From: Clostridium collagenovorans DSM 3089
GTDB taxonomy: Bacteria; Bacillota; Clostridia; Clostridiales; Clostridiaceae
Reading direction: 5' to 3'
DNA: 64,000 nucleotides
Assembly: GCF_900130005.1 (NCBI RefSeq)
Contig: NZ_FQXP01000005.1
Coordinates: 353,405-417,404, forward strand
The translations under genes and the position numbers were made by a program. Positions within the stretch are counted from its first letter, which is position 1. Each line of letters starts with the position of its first letter. This document shows positions 45,423 through 54,523 of this stretch, in pieces. The notes under the pieces are model-generated. The model was not told the origin of the DNA. It ran no database searches and worked only from the letters and a program-made list of their open reading frames with translations.

Positions 45423-45500
45423 CATATATAATTTACATGCATCACATATAAATTAAAGCATATATAATTTAAAACATATATAATTTAAAACATATACGTA
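45423..45500. repeat. Degenerate 16-bp tandem repeat in the ecfA2-ecfT spacer
   Basis: The 16-bp unit CATATATAATTTAAAA occurs in two perfect copies (45459-45474 and 45475-45490), preceded by diverged copies and followed by a partial one. The 45270-45751 gap has no credible gene; it is otherwise AT-rich. Confidence 0.7.
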
Positions 45501-45751
45501 CTATTAATTCTTCATCATGTTCAAGCTCTAACATATCACTAAGATATCACTAACTAAAACTAGTTTTAATTTGTCTGTAGTTTTTTAATTGAAGTATATA
45601 TTTTTTAACTAACCTACATTGATTATGTAACTATAACATCTACACAGAACATATAGGGTATCTAGTTTTAAATATCAACCATTTACTCAACTACATCAAA
45701 AACTTCAAACCTTGATTATCTATATTAAAGTATTCATTATATACAACTATT

Positions 45752-46603
45752 CTATTTTAATAGAAGTTTACTTAAAACTTCTTTTGCTTGATCTATAGTA
45801 TAAATATCCTCAGGTAGATCAAAACCTTTCTTATTTAACTCTCTAATCAAATAAGTTACCTGTGGAACACCTAAACCAACCTGTTCTAATATTTCTACTT
45901 CTTTAAAGACCTCTCTTGGTGTACCATTTAAACAACATTCACCATTAGACATAACAAATATCTTATCTGCAATCTTAGCTACATCTTCCATACTATGTGA
46001 AACTAAGATAATAGTCATATTATACTCATTATGTAGATCCTTAATTCTCCCTAAAATCTCATCTCTACCATGTGGATCTAATCCTGCTGTCGGCTCATCT
46101 AAAATAAGAACCTTGGGCTCCATGGCTACAACCCCTGCTATTGCAACTCTTCTTTTTTGACCTCCACTTAATTCAAAGGGAGATACCTCCTTATAAGTAT
46201 CATAATCAAGCCCTACAATTTGCATTGATTTCTTTACTCTTTGTAATACATCTTCATCATTTAATCCTAAATTTTTAGGACCAAAAGCTATATCTTTTTC
46301 AATAGTTTCCTCGAATAACTGATATTCTGGATATTGAAATACAAGCCCAACCTCTTTTCTAATCTCAGTAAGTTTTACCTCTTTAGAAAATATATCAACA
46401 TTATCTATTATAACTTGACCTTCAGTTGGCTTTAATAAACCGTTTATATGCTGAATTAATGTAGATTTACCTGAACCTGTATGTCCAATTAAAGCTATAA
46501 ATTCCCCATCATTAAAGGTTATATTAACATTATTAAGAGCTTTTTTTTCAAAAGGCGTATTTTGCATATAAACATAACTTAAGTTCTTTATTTCAATTGA
46601 CAT
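45752..46603 (-). CDS. ecfA2: ECF transporter ATPase EcfA2
   Basis: A 283-residue ABC ATPase with Walker A GHTGSGKST, Q-loop QYPEYQLFEET, signature LSGGQKRRVA, Walker B VLILDEPTAGLDPHG and H-loop VSHSMED. With EcfA1 it energises EcfT and vitamin-binding S subunits. It overlaps ecfA1 by 16 bp. Confidence 0.95.
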   Translation of the reverse strand: MSIEIKNLSYVYMQNTPFEKKALNNVNITFNDGEFIALIGHTGSGKSTLIQHINGLLKPTEGQVIIDNVDIFSKEVKLTEIRKEVGLVFQYPEYQLFEETIEKDIAFGPKNLGLNDEDVLQRVKKSMQIVGLDYDTYKEVSPFELSGGQKRRVAIAGVVAMEPKVLILDEPTAGLDPHGRDEILGRIKDLHNEYNMTIILVSHSMEDVAKIADKIFVMSNGECCLNGTPREVFKEVEILEQVGLGVPQVTYLIRELNKKGFDLPEDIYTIDQAKEVLSKLLLK

Positions 46604-47430
46604 AATGTATCCACCATCTCATCTATATTGATAATATCTGTGCTTATATTAATTCCCTCTTTTTGAAGTTCATAAGCAAGTTCAGTAACTTGTGGTACAT
46701 CTAAGCCTATTTCTTTCATTATTTTAACTTTACTGAAAATTTCTCTTGGTGTACCCTCATTTATTATATTGCCTTTATCTAATACTATAACTCTATCAGC
46801 ATTAACCGCTTCCTCCATAAAATGAGTAATAAGCACTATAGTTATGCCGAAGTTCTTATTTAATTCTAACATAGTATTAAGAACTTCCTTTCTTCCAAAA
46901 GGATCTAACATTGCTGTTGGTTCATCTAATACTATACATTTAGTTTTCATAGCTAAAATACCAGCTATAGCTATCCTTTGCTTTTGTCCACCTGATAGCA
47001 AATGTGGACCATGCTTTCTATATTCATACATATGTACTTGCTTAAGAGCCTCATCAACTCTTTTTCTAATTTCACTTGGTTCAACGCCTAAGTTTTCTGG
47101 TCCAAAAGCCACATCTTCCTCAACAATAGTCGCAACTATCTGATTATCTGGATTTTGAAAAACCATTCCCACTCTTTTTCTTATATCCCAAAGATTTTCT
47201 TCTTCTCTTGTATTCAAATTATCTACAAGAATATTTCCACTAGAAGGTATGTGAAGTGCATTGAAATGTTTAGCTAAAGTAGATTTTCCTGAACCATTAT
47301 GACCTAAAATTACTAGAAATTCACCTTGTTTCACTTCTAAATTTAAACCGTCTAATGCAATCTTTGATTCACCGTCTTCTTTTATATATTCATAATATAA
47401 ATCTTCACATTGAATCATGTTTTCCTTCAT
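46588..47430 (-). CDS. ecfA1: ECF transporter ATPase EcfA1
   Basis: A 280-residue ABC ATPase: Walker A GHNGSGKST, Q-loop QNPDNQIVA, signature LSGGQKQRIA, Walker B CIVLDEPTAMLDP. The QNPDNQ loop distinguishes the EcfA1 class. The start is ATG 47430 or ATG 47418; the latter has AAGGAAA close upstream. Follows rplQ after its terminator, the standard clostridial order. Confidence 0.95.
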   Translation of the reverse strand: MKENMIQCEDLYYEYIKEDGESKIALDGLNLEVKQGEFLVILGHNGSGKSTLAKHFNALHIPSSGNILVDNLNTREEENLWDIRKRVGMVFQNPDNQIVATIVEEDVAFGPENLGVEPSEIRKRVDEALKQVHMYEYRKHGPHLLSGGQKQRIAIAGILAMKTKCIVLDEPTAMLDPFGRKEVLNTMLELNKNFGITIVLITHFMEEAVNADRVIVLDKGNIINEGTPREIFSKVKIMKEIGLDVPQVTELAYELQKEGINISTDIINIDEMVDTLCQLK

Positions 47431-47535
47431 TATTAAATACCTACTTTTATATAATATTTTCCCCTAATATCTATCTCACTTTCCTTAAAGTAAGTCATCA
47501 ATATTTTATGCGAACCCTCAAAATTCTAAATGTAA

Positions 47536-47566
47536 AAATAGGGATTAAGTTAAATTACTTAATCCC
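47536..47566 (-). terminator. Terminator after rplQ
   Basis: GGGATTAAGT (47541-47550) pairs with ACTTAATCCC (47557-47566), followed by TATTTTT on the minus strand. It closes the alpha operon 10 bp after rplQ. Confidence 0.85.
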
Positions 47567-47575
47567 CTTTAACTC

Positions 47576-47917
47576 TTAAACTAATTCTAAGATAACAACT
47601 TCTGCAGCGTCTCCTCTTCTTGGACCTACTTTGTATATTCTAGTATATCCACCGTTTCTCTCTGCATACTTTGGAGCTATATTTTCAAATAAATTTTTAA
47701 CAACTTCCTCTTCAGTTACAAAAGAAAGAACTTGTCTTCTTGAATGAAGATCTCCCTTTTTAGCAAGTGTTATCATTTTTTCAGCTAACTTTCTTGTTTC
47801 TTTAGCTCTTGTTTCAGTAGTCTCAATCTTACCATGTTTTAAGAAGCTAGTAACTAAGTTTCTTAACATAGCTCTTCTTTGGTCAGTTGGACGACCTAAC
47901 TTACGGTATCCTGACAT
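47576..47917 (-). CDS. rplQ: 50S ribosomal protein L17
   Basis: A 113-residue L17, recognised from GRPTDQRRAMLRNLVTSFL and YTRIYKVGPRRGDAA. Last gene of the alpha operon, 12 bp after rpoA. Confidence 0.98.
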   Translation of the reverse strand: MSGYRKLGRPTDQRRAMLRNLVTSFLKHGKIETTETRAKETRKLAEKMITLAKKGDLHSRRQVLSFVTEEEVVKNLFENIAPKYAERNGGYTRIYKVGPRRGDAAEVVILELV

Positions 47918-47929
47918 CTCTACCCCTCC

Positions 47930-48877
47930 TTAATCTTCGCTTTTTCTTAAGCCTAAACCAAGCTCTTTAAGTTTATATTGAACTTCTTCTAAAGATTTTT
48001 TACCAAGATTTCTAACTTTCATCATGTCTTCAATTGACTTCTCAGTTAACTCTTGAACTGTATTTATACCAGCTCTCTTTAAGCAGTTATAACTTCTAAC
48101 TGATAAATCAAGCTCTTCTATAGTCATCTCTAGAACCTTTTCTTTTTTGTCTTCTTCTTTTTCAACCATTATTTCAACATTATCAGCATGATCTGTTAAT
48201 GTCATAAATAGTTTGAAGTGTTCAATAAGAATTTTTGAAGATAAACTTACCGCTTCTTCAGGTCTTATTGTTCCATTAGTCCAGACTTCAAGAGTTAATT
48301 TATCATAGTCTGTGATTTGACCTACTCTTGTATTCTCAACTTTGTAGTTTACTCTCTTTACTGGTGTATAGATAGAGTCTACAGGAATTGTTGCTATTGG
48401 TAGTTCATCTGTCTTATTCTTAGATTGAGAAACATATCCTCTACCTTTGTTAACATTGATTTCCATATGAAGATTAGCTTCATCATCTAATGTTGCAATA
48501 TGTAAATCCTTGTTTATAATTTCAACGCTTCCGTCAGTTTTAATATCTCCACCAGTTACTTCACCAGGTCCTTGTGCATCTATTAAAATAGTTGTGGATC
48601 CTTCACTATACTTTTTAATAGCTAATTCCTTTACATTTAGAATTAATTCTGCAACATCTTCTTTAACGCCTTTAACTGTTGAAAATTCATGAAGCACGCC
48701 ATCAATTTTTATTGAGTTAGCAGCTGCTCCTGGTAAAGATGAAAGAAGTATTCTTCTTAATGAGTTACCTAGGGTAATCCCATATCCTCGTTCTAATGGC
48801 TCAACAACAAATTTTCCGTATGACCCATCTTCACTAATTTCTACACATTCTATATTTGGCTTTTCTATTTCCAACAA
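47930..48877 (-). CDS. rpoA: RNA polymerase alpha subunit
   Basis: A 315-residue alpha subunit. The N-terminal domain (about 1-228) holds the dimer and beta-contacting LGNSLRRILLSSLPG motif; the C-terminal domain (about 250-310) has LSVRSYNCLKRAGINTV and RNLGKKSLEEV, which bind UP elements and activators. Between rpsD and rplQ as usual. Confidence 0.98.
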   Translation of the reverse strand: MLEIEKPNIECVEISEDGSYGKFVVEPLERGYGITLGNSLRRILLSSLPGAAANSIKIDGVLHEFSTVKGVKEDVAELILNVKELAIKKYSEGSTTILIDAQGPGEVTGGDIKTDGSVEIINKDLHIATLDDEANLHMEINVNKGRGYVSQSKNKTDELPIATIPVDSIYTPVKRVNYKVENTRVGQITDYDKLTLEVWTNGTIRPEEAVSLSSKILIEHFKLFMTLTDHADNVEIMVEKEEDKKEKVLEMTIEELDLSVRSYNCLKRAGINTVQELTEKSIEDMMKVRNLGKKSLEEVQYKLKELGLGLRKSED

Positions 48878-48940
48878 CTATAACCCTCCTTTATTAGGAA
48901 TTTAAACCTCATTTGAGGGCAACTGATCCTACACTAACTA

Positions 48941-49561
48941 TTACTTACTATATAACTCAACGATTAATGTTTCATTAATTGGAGCGTCGATATCTTCTCT
49001 AGTTGGCATAGCAACAATTTTACCTTCATAGTTTGCAGTATTTGCTTCTATCCAGCTAGGTAATGTTTTTGGATTCTCGTTGAATGTCTTGAATAATTCA
49101 GTTCCTCTGCTCTTCTCGCAAACTGTAATAACATCGTTTACAGATACGTTGAATGAAGCAATGTCAACTTTTTTACCGTTAACTAAGAAATGTCCGTGAG
49201 TAACTAATTGTCTAGCCTCTTTTCTTGAGTTACCGTAACCTAATTTATATACTACACTATCTAATCTCATTTCAAGAAGTCTTAATAAGTTTTCACCTGT
49301 AATTCCTCTTTGCTTTTCAGCTTTCTCGTAGTATCTTCTAAATTGCTTTTCTAAAACACCATAAATTCTCTTTGCTTTTTGCTTTTCTCTTAATTGTAAT
49401 CCGTAGTTAGACATTTTCTTTCTGCCTTGCCCGTGTTGTCCTGGTGCATAAGCTCTTCTAGTGAAAGCACACTTATCAGAGTAACATCTGTCACCTTTAA
49501 GGAATAGTTTCATTCCTTCTCTTCTACACAGTCTACATACAGCTCCTGTATATCTTGCCAT
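48941..49561 (-). CDS. rpsD: 30S ribosomal protein S4 (zinc-finger form)
   Basis: A 206-residue primary 16S rRNA-binding protein. N-terminal cysteines 9, 12, 26 and 31 (VCRLCRREG, DRCYSDKC) form the zinc-binding C+ version. The S4 RNA-binding domain is RLDSVVYKLGYGNSRKEARQ. S4 often represses its own operon. Confidence 0.98.
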   Translation of the reverse strand: MARYTGAVCRLCRREGMKLFLKGDRCYSDKCAFTRRAYAPGQHGQGRKKMSNYGLQLREKQKAKRIYGVLEKQFRRYYEKAEKQRGITGENLLRLLEMRLDSVVYKLGYGNSRKEARQLVTHGHFLVNGKKVDIASFNVSVNDVITVCEKSRGTELFKTFNENPKTLPSWIEANTANYEGKIVAMPTREDIDAPINETLIVELYSK

Positions 49562-49581
49562 GAAATTACACCTCCTATATA

Positions 49582-49983
49582 TTAAACTCTTCTTCTTTTT
49601 GGTGGTCTACAACCGTTGTGTGGTATTGGAGTAACATCTTTAATTAATGTAATCTCTAATCCTGCAGCTTGTAATGATCTGATAGCAGCTTCTCTACCAG
49701 CTCCTGGACCTTTTACATAAACTTCTATACTCTTTAATCCATGTTCCATTGCAACTCCTGCTGCTGTTTCAGCTGCCATTTGCGCTGCGAATGGTGTTCC
49801 TTTTCTTGAACCTTTGAAGCCTAGTGCACCAGCACTTGACCAAGATAATGCATTTCCAGCTCTATCTGTTAAAGTTACTATAGAGTTATTGAATGTTGAT
49901 TTAATATGTGCACATCCATGCTCTATATTCTTTTTCTCTTTTCTTCTTCTACTTTTCTTACCTTTTTTAGGTGCCACGATCAT
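49582..49983 (-). CDS. rpsK: 30S ribosomal protein S11
   Basis: A 133-residue S11 of the platform of the 30S subunit. Motifs: AHIKSTFNNSIVTLTD, GAGREAAIR and the basic tail PHNGCRPPKRRRV. Starts 18 bp after rpsM. Confidence 0.98.
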   Translation of the reverse strand: MIVAPKKGKKSRRRKEKKNIEHGCAHIKSTFNNSIVTLTDRAGNALSWSSAGALGFKGSRKGTPFAAQMAAETAAGVAMEHGLKSIEVYVKGPGAGREAAIRSLQAAGLEITLIKDVTPIPHNGCRPPKRRRV

Positions 49984-50000
49984 CCCTCCTATCTTATTAA

Positions 50001-50366
50001 CTATTTCTTCTTATTAGCAATAGTTTTCTTAGGACCTTTTCTAGTTCTAGCATTAGTTTTAGTTTTTTGACCTCTTACTGGAAGTCCTCTTCTATGTCTA
50101 ATACCTCTATAACATCCTATTTCACTTAATCTTTTTATATCAAGAGCAACTTTTCTCTTTAAGTCACCTTCAACTAGTAAATTTTTAATGTATTCTCTTA
50201 GAGCAGCAACTTCTTCTTCTGTTAAATCCTTGATTCTTGTATCAGGATTTACTCCAGTTTCTGCTAATATTTTTTGAGAAGTTGGTAAACCAATTCCGAA
50301 GATATATGTTAAACCAATTTCAACTCTCTTTTCTCTTGGTAGGTCAACACCAGATATTCTTGCCAT
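50001..50366 (-). CDS. rpsM: 30S ribosomal protein S13
   Basis: A 121-residue S13 of the 30S head. Motifs: ARISGVDLPREKRVEIGLTY and RHRRGLPVRGQKTKTNARTRKG. First gene of the alpha operon cluster; a 178-bp gap with structured sequence separates it from rpmJ. Confidence 0.98.
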   Translation of the reverse strand: MARISGVDLPREKRVEIGLTYIFGIGLPTSQKILAETGVNPDTRIKDLTEEEVAALREYIKNLLVEGDLKRKVALDIKRLSEIGCYRGIRHRRGLPVRGQKTKTNARTRKGPKKTIANKKK

Positions 50367-50420
50367 TAGAATTTACACCTCCTAAGGTTATAATTATTGT
50401 TTATTATCCATGTAATAATG

Positions 50421-50477
50421 AATTTATATATATAAATTTAGGATCAAGAGTAAAACACTCTTACAGCCGCTCCTAAA
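50421..50477 (-). promoter_or_regulatory. Structured leader between rpmJ and rpsM
   Basis: Within the 178-bp gap the minus strand has a nested structure: TTTAGGA (50437-50443) with TCCTAAA (50471-50477) outside, and AAGAGT/ACTCTT (50446-50462) inside. A perfect 18-bp palindrome AATTTATATATATAAATT lies at 50421-50438. The placement fits an S4-responsive alpha-operon leader or a new promoter region. Confidence 0.45.
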
Positions 50478-50544
50478 ATATACTATCATGTTAATAATTA
50501 TTAAGCAATTTAATAATTATAGTATATTTAAGTAATGTTAGCAA

Positions 50545-50658
50545 TTATCCTTGTTTTTGCTTGTGCTTAGGATTTTCACAAATTACCATTACTCTTCCTT
50601 TTCTTTTTATAACTTTGCACTTTTCGCAAATAGGTTTTACAGATGGTCTTACTTTCAT
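50545..50658 (-). CDS. rpmJ: 50S ribosomal protein L36
   Basis: A 37-residue protein, starting MKVRPSVKPICEKCKVIKRK and ending near HKQKQG. Cys residues at 11, 14 and 27 with His32 form the zinc site, so this is the zinc-containing type. ATG 50658 follows AAGGAGGG. Too short for routine ORF listing but unmistakable. Confidence 0.96.
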   Translation of the reverse strand: MKVRPSVKPICEKCKVIKRKGRVMVICENPKHKQKQG

Positions 50659-50674
50659 CGATTAACCCTCCTTA

Positions 50675-50893
50675 TTATTTGTCTCTCCATATAATTCTAC
50701 CGCGAGTTAAATCATAAGGAGAAAGCTCTACCTTAACTTTATCACCCGGCAATATTCTTATAAAATTCATTCTTAATTTTCCTGAAATGTGAGCCAAAAT
50801 CTTATGGCCACTTTCTAATTCTACTTGGAATGTTGCATTTGGTAAAGCCTCAAGTACAACTCCTTGCATTTCTATAACATCGTTCTTAGACAT
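50675..50893 (-). CDS. infA: Translation initiation factor IF-1
   Basis: A 72-residue S1-like OB-fold protein that binds the A site during initiation: SKNDVIEMQGVVLEALPNA, GHKILAHISGKLRMNFI, DLTRGRIIWRDK. I choose ATG 50893, the canonical N-terminus (MSKND), with AAGGAGG 12 nt upstream; an in-frame ATG at 50926 is inside the KOW gene's end. Confidence 0.96.
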   Translation of the reverse strand: MSKNDVIEMQGVVLEALPNATFQVELESGHKILAHISGKLRMNFIRILPGDKVKVELSPYDLTRGRIIWRDK

Positions 50894-50900
50894 AAGGTAA

Positions 50901-51185
50901 TCAAACCTCCTTATTGGCATTCTCATCAGATTCTAAGAAGTTATAAATCTTAGAATTGCTAAGATTTTCTCCGTTCAAAATTAAATTTCTAATTTGTTCT
51001 GAAGTTCTTCCAGTGATTATTAGATGCTTTAATTTCTTTTTCTTAGGTTTATCTATTCCTCTCAACCTTCCATCAGAAATATATATATAGTTTTCATTTA
51101 AAATACCAACTACTAGATAGTATTTATTTTTATCTCTACCTGCTTTAGAATAGACTACTCTACCCAAAAGATCTATATTTTCCAA
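50901..51185 (-). CDS. KOW-domain RNA-binding protein (L14e-like)
   Basis: A 94-residue basic protein of the family found between map and infA in clostridial ribosomal operons. The N-terminal DLLGRVVYSKAGRDKNKYY is the KOW motif, followed by DGRLRGIDKPKKKKLKHL. Probable translation or ribosome-assembly factor; no defined role. Confidence 0.85.
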   Translation of the reverse strand: MENIDLLGRVVYSKAGRDKNKYYLVVGILNENYIYISDGRLRGIDKPKKKKLKHLIITGRTSEQIRNLILNGENLSNSKIYNFLESDENANKEV

Positions 51186-51411
51186 TATCTTTTCACCTCG
51201 TTGATCAAATATTTAACCTAAGAAATTTTTAATAAATACTCTTAATAACTATTTTTCCCACTTCTCGCCTAAAAATACATTGTTTCACTTTATAGGCACA
51301 AAAATTGTTATTTTAACTTTAAAGTTCCAATCATATATGGTAAATTACCTTTGCCATTATGCAAAATTGTGTACCTGTGTTACCCTATACATTAAAAATT
51401 AAGAGCTTCTA
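51186..51411 (-). other. Gap between adk and the KOW gene where map is usually found
   Basis: The 226 bp contain no open frame resembling methionine aminopeptidase and no recognisable remnant. AT-rich; a possible leader for the KOW-infA-rpmJ unit. Confidence 0.6.
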
Positions 51412-52059
51412 TTATATTGCCTCTATCTTTTCACAAATCTGCTTAAAAACATCATTAATTGATTGAGTTCCATCAACTACAAGTAATTGATTTTCACCCT
51501 TATAATATTCAACTAATGGACTAGTTTGTTTTTCATATACATCTAGTCTATTATTAACAGTAGAAGCTGTATCATCAGCTCTTTGTATTACTTCGTTTCC
51601 ACATTCGTCACAATTAACACCATTCTTTGGTGGATTGTATTTTATATGGTAACTAGCTCCACAAGATGGACACACTCTTCTTCCAGTCATTCTATCTAGA
51701 ATGAACTCTCTTGGAACATCAATAAGTAAAGCGCAATCTAACTTTTCATTATTAGCTTCTAGTGCGTTCTTTAAAGATTCTGCTTGTGCAACAGTTCTTG
51801 GGTAACCATCTAAAAGATAACCATTTTTGCAGTCCTCTTGAGTTAATCTATCTTTTATTAAATCGATAGTTAAATCATCAGGTACTAATTGCCCTTTATC
51901 CATGTACTTCTTTGCTTCTATTCCAAGTGGGGTCATCTGAGTGATATTATATCTAAATATATCACCAGTAGATATATGTGGTATAGAATATTTATTACTT
52001 ATTGATTTTGCCTGTGTGCCTTTACCAGCTCCTGGAGGACCTAATAAAACTATTTTCAC
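51412..52059 (-). CDS. adk: Adenylate kinase
   Basis: A 215-residue kinase catalysing ATP + AMP to 2 ADP. The P-loop is LLGPPGAGKGTQA; a zinc-type LID has CPSCGASYH and CDECG (four Cys). I prefer GTG 52059 as the start (7 nt after GGAG, giving the standard MKIVLLG), rather than ATG 52074 or 52068. Follows secY. Confidence 0.96.
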   Translation of the reverse strand: MKIVLLGPPGAGKGTQAKSISNKYSIPHISTGDIFRYNITQMTPLGIEAKKYMDKGQLVPDDLTIDLIKDRLTQEDCKNGYLLDGYPRTVAQAESLKNALEANNEKLDCALLIDVPREFILDRMTGRRVCPSCGASYHIKYNPPKNGVNCDECGNEVIQRADDTASTVNNRLDVYEKQTSPLVEYYKGENQLLVVDGTQSINDVFKQICEKIEAI

Positions 52060-52078
52060 ACGTATCATCTCCAATAAT

Positions 52079-53356
52079 TTATTTCAAGAACCCTTGATAA
52101 TGTCTCATCACCAATTGAGATTCTATTTGTTTCGAAGTTTCTAATGCAAATCCAACAACAATTAGTATCGCTGTTCCACCAAATGCTAAATCCTTAAAAT
52201 TAGTATACATAGATAAGAATATTGGGAATAGTGCTATTGCTGCTGCATATACACCACCTAATATAGATACCCTTGTAAGTACCTTTTCTATGTATTTCAT
52301 AGTTGGTTCACCAGGTCTGATTCCAGGTATAAATCCTGAAGATTTATGCATGTTTTCAGCCATTTCATCTGGTTTAAAAGTAATTTGAGTGTAGAACCAT
52401 GTAAAGAACACTATTAAGATAAAATATGTTACTATATATGGCCAAGTATTTGATCTAAAGACACTCCATTTACTATTTAGAACAAAATTTGCAAAACCTG
52501 ATTCTGGTATGAAAGTAGCAATTGTTCCTGGGAACTGCATAACTGACATAGCAAAGATTATTGCAATAATTGCTGAAGAACTTGGGCTGATAGGAATATG
52601 TGTAGATTGTCCTTTGAACATTCTACTTCCTGCAGCTTTACCAGCATATTGCACTGGAATTCTTCTTTCGCTTAATGTTACGATTATTACACCTATTAAC
52701 ATTGCAATTACTAAAGCAACTAGCGTTACAACTTGTATAAAGTTAGCATCGCCTGTCTTTTGTAAATTAATAATTGAGTAAACAGATTGAGGAACTCTTG
52801 AAATAATATTTACATATATAATTAAAGAGATTCCATTTCCAAGTCCCTTAGCAGTTATTTGTTCACCTAACCAAACTAAGAAAACTGAGCCTGTTGTCAT
52901 TGTTATTAGTATTAAGAAAAGACCAAGTTTAGTATTATCAGTAAGAGCCCCACTTCTTTGGATTATAGCATACATCCCAAAAGCTTGAATAACACCAAAT
53001 ACTACAGCTGAGTATCTAGTTATATTTTGTATCTTCTTTCTACCTTCTTGACCTTCTTTAGACATTTGCTCTAACGTAGGTATTGCAAATGTAAGTAATT
53101 GTACAATAATCGAAGCATTGATATAAGGTGTAACACCCATAGCAAATATACTAAATCTGCTAAAGGCACCACCTGATAATAAATCATAGAAACTAAATAA
53201 GTTTCCTGAGCTTGTAAGACTTGATAAACTCTCAGTATTAACTCCAGGAACAGGAATAAAGTTTCCCATCCTGAAAAATACTAAAATCAATAGTGTATAG
53301 AGTAATCTTTTTCTTAGCTCAGGAACTTTCCAGGCATTACGTAGGGTAGATAACAT
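52079..53356 (-). CDS. secY: Protein translocase subunit SecY
   Basis: A 425-residue, 10-helix channel of the Sec translocon. Motifs: FIPVPGVN, GGAFSRFSIFAMGVTPYI, and the cytoplasmic loop SERRIPVQYAGK. It begins directly at the end of rplO with no gap. Confidence 0.98.
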   Translation of the reverse strand: MLSTLRNAWKVPELRKRLLYTLLILVFFRMGNFIPVPGVNTESLSSLTSSGNLFSFYDLLSGGAFSRFSIFAMGVTPYINASIIVQLLTFAIPTLEQMSKEGQEGRKKIQNITRYSAVVFGVIQAFGMYAIIQRSGALTDNTKLGLFLILITMTTGSVFLVWLGEQITAKGLGNGISLIIYVNIISRVPQSVYSIINLQKTGDANFIQVVTLVALVIAMLIGVIIVTLSERRIPVQYAGKAAGSRMFKGQSTHIPISPSSSAIIAIIFAMSVMQFPGTIATFIPESGFANFVLNSKWSVFRSNTWPYIVTYFILIVFFTWFYTQITFKPDEMAENMHKSSGFIPGIRPGEPTMKYIEKVLTRVSILGGVYAAAIALFPIFLSMYTNFKDLAFGGTAILIVVGFALETSKQIESQLVMRHYQGFLK

Positions 53357-53797
53357 CTATATCACCTCAATTTTTCCTCCAGCTGCTTCAATTTTCTCAG
53401 CCGCAGTCTTAGAGAATTTGTTAGCTTGAACTGTTAATGACTTCTCTAATGTTCCGTTACCTAAAATTTTAACTCCGTCATTTAATTTTCTTATTATTCT
53501 TTTCTCTAATAATAATTCTGGAGTTACAACTGTACCGTCTTCAAATACGTTTAATCTATCAACGTTTATGCTAACGATCTCTTTAGAGAATATATTGTTA
53601 AATCCTCTCTTAGGTAATCTTCTATATAATGGTAATTGTCCTCCTTCAAAACCAGGTCTTACTCCTCCGCCTGATCTTGAATTTTGACCGTCTTGACCTC
53701 TTCCAGCTGTTTTACCCCAGCCAGAACCAGTACCTCTACCTATTCTTTTGCTATTTTTTGTAGCACCTTGTGCAGGTCTTAATTCATGAAGTTTCAT
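53357..53797 (-). CDS. rplO: 50S ribosomal protein L15
   Basis: A 146-residue L15. Motifs: MKLHELRPAQGATKNSKRIG, GRGTGSGWGKTAGRG. Its stop is immediately adjacent to the secY start. Confidence 0.98.
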   Translation of the reverse strand: MKLHELRPAQGATKNSKRIGRGTGSGWGKTAGRGQDGQNSRSGGGVRPGFEGGQLPLYRRLPKRGFNNIFSKEIVSINVDRLNVFEDGTVVTPELLLEKRIIRKLNDGVKILGNGTLEKSLTVQANKFSKTAAEKIEAAGGKIEVI

Positions 53798-53817
53798 TTA
53801 TTACACCTCCTTGTATA

Positions 53818-53997
53818 TTATAGTTCTTCTACTTCTAGGAGATAGTTTACTTTATTAACCATTCCTCTGATTTGAGGAGTTGCCTCATGCTCAACTGTAT
53901 TTCCGATCTTTCTTAAGCCAAGAGCGTTTACAGTAGCAATTTGGTCTTTCTTTCTACCAATTAAACTTCTAGTTAATGTAAGTCTTATTTTAGCCAC
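53818..53997 (-). CDS. rpmD: 50S ribosomal protein L30
   Basis: A 59-residue L30 with GTG start at 53997, reading MAKIRLTLTRSLIGRKKDQ and ending LLEVEEL. Only 11 bp from rpsE and 20 bp from rplO. Missed by simple ORF thresholds but certain from position and sequence. Confidence 0.95.
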   Translation of the reverse strand: MAKIRLTLTRSLIGRKKDQIATVNALGLRKIGNTVEHEATPQIRGMVNKVNYLLEVEEL

Positions 53998-54008
53998 AGT
54001 AATCCCTC

Positions 54009-54509
54009 CTATCCTAAGATTTCCTCAACAGTTTTGCCTCTTAATTCAGCAACCTGTTCAGCAGTTCTTAAATTTGATAATCCATTTATTGTTGCATTAA
54101 CAAGATTTCTTGGGTTGTTAGATCCTAAAGATTTAGCTCTAACGTCTTTAACACCTGCTAATTCAAGTACAGCTCTAGCTGGACCCCCAGCGATAACTCC
54201 TGTACCTTCTGTAGCTGGCATTAAAAGAATTTTTCCTGTTCCGAATTCACCATAAATTCTGTGAGGAATTGTATTTTCAACGATTTCAACTTTTACAAGA
54301 TGTTTTTTAGCATCTTCGATTCCTTTTCTAATAGCTTCTGGAATCTCTACTGCTTTACCAGTTCCAACACCAACGTGTCCGTTCTCGTCTCCAACTACTA
54401 CTAAAGCGCTAAATCTGAAGTTTCTACCACCTTTAACAACTTTAGCAACTCTGTTTATGTGTACTACCTTTTCTTTCAGTTCTAAACTGTTAACATCTAC
54501 TCTCACCAT
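54009..54509 (-). CDS. rpsE: 30S ribosomal protein S5
   Basis: A 166-residue S5, a fidelity protein of the 30S body. Motifs: KGGRNFRFSALVVVGD, GHVGVGTGKAVEIPEAI and TGVIAGGPARAVLELAGV. Confidence 0.98.
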   Translation of the reverse strand: MVRVDVNSLELKEKVVHINRVAKVVKGGRNFRFSALVVVGDENGHVGVGTGKAVEIPEAIRKGIEDAKKHLVKVEIVENTIPHRIYGEFGTGKILLMPATEGTGVIAGGPARAVLELAGVKDVRAKSLGSNNPRNLVNATINGLSNLRTAEQVAELRGKTVEEILG

Positions 54510-54523
54510 ATTCCCTCCTTTTC

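Noticed and set aside
45423..45500. CRISPR-like array
   Set aside because: The 16-bp units are directly adjacent with no spacers, degenerate and AT-only, and no cas genes are present.
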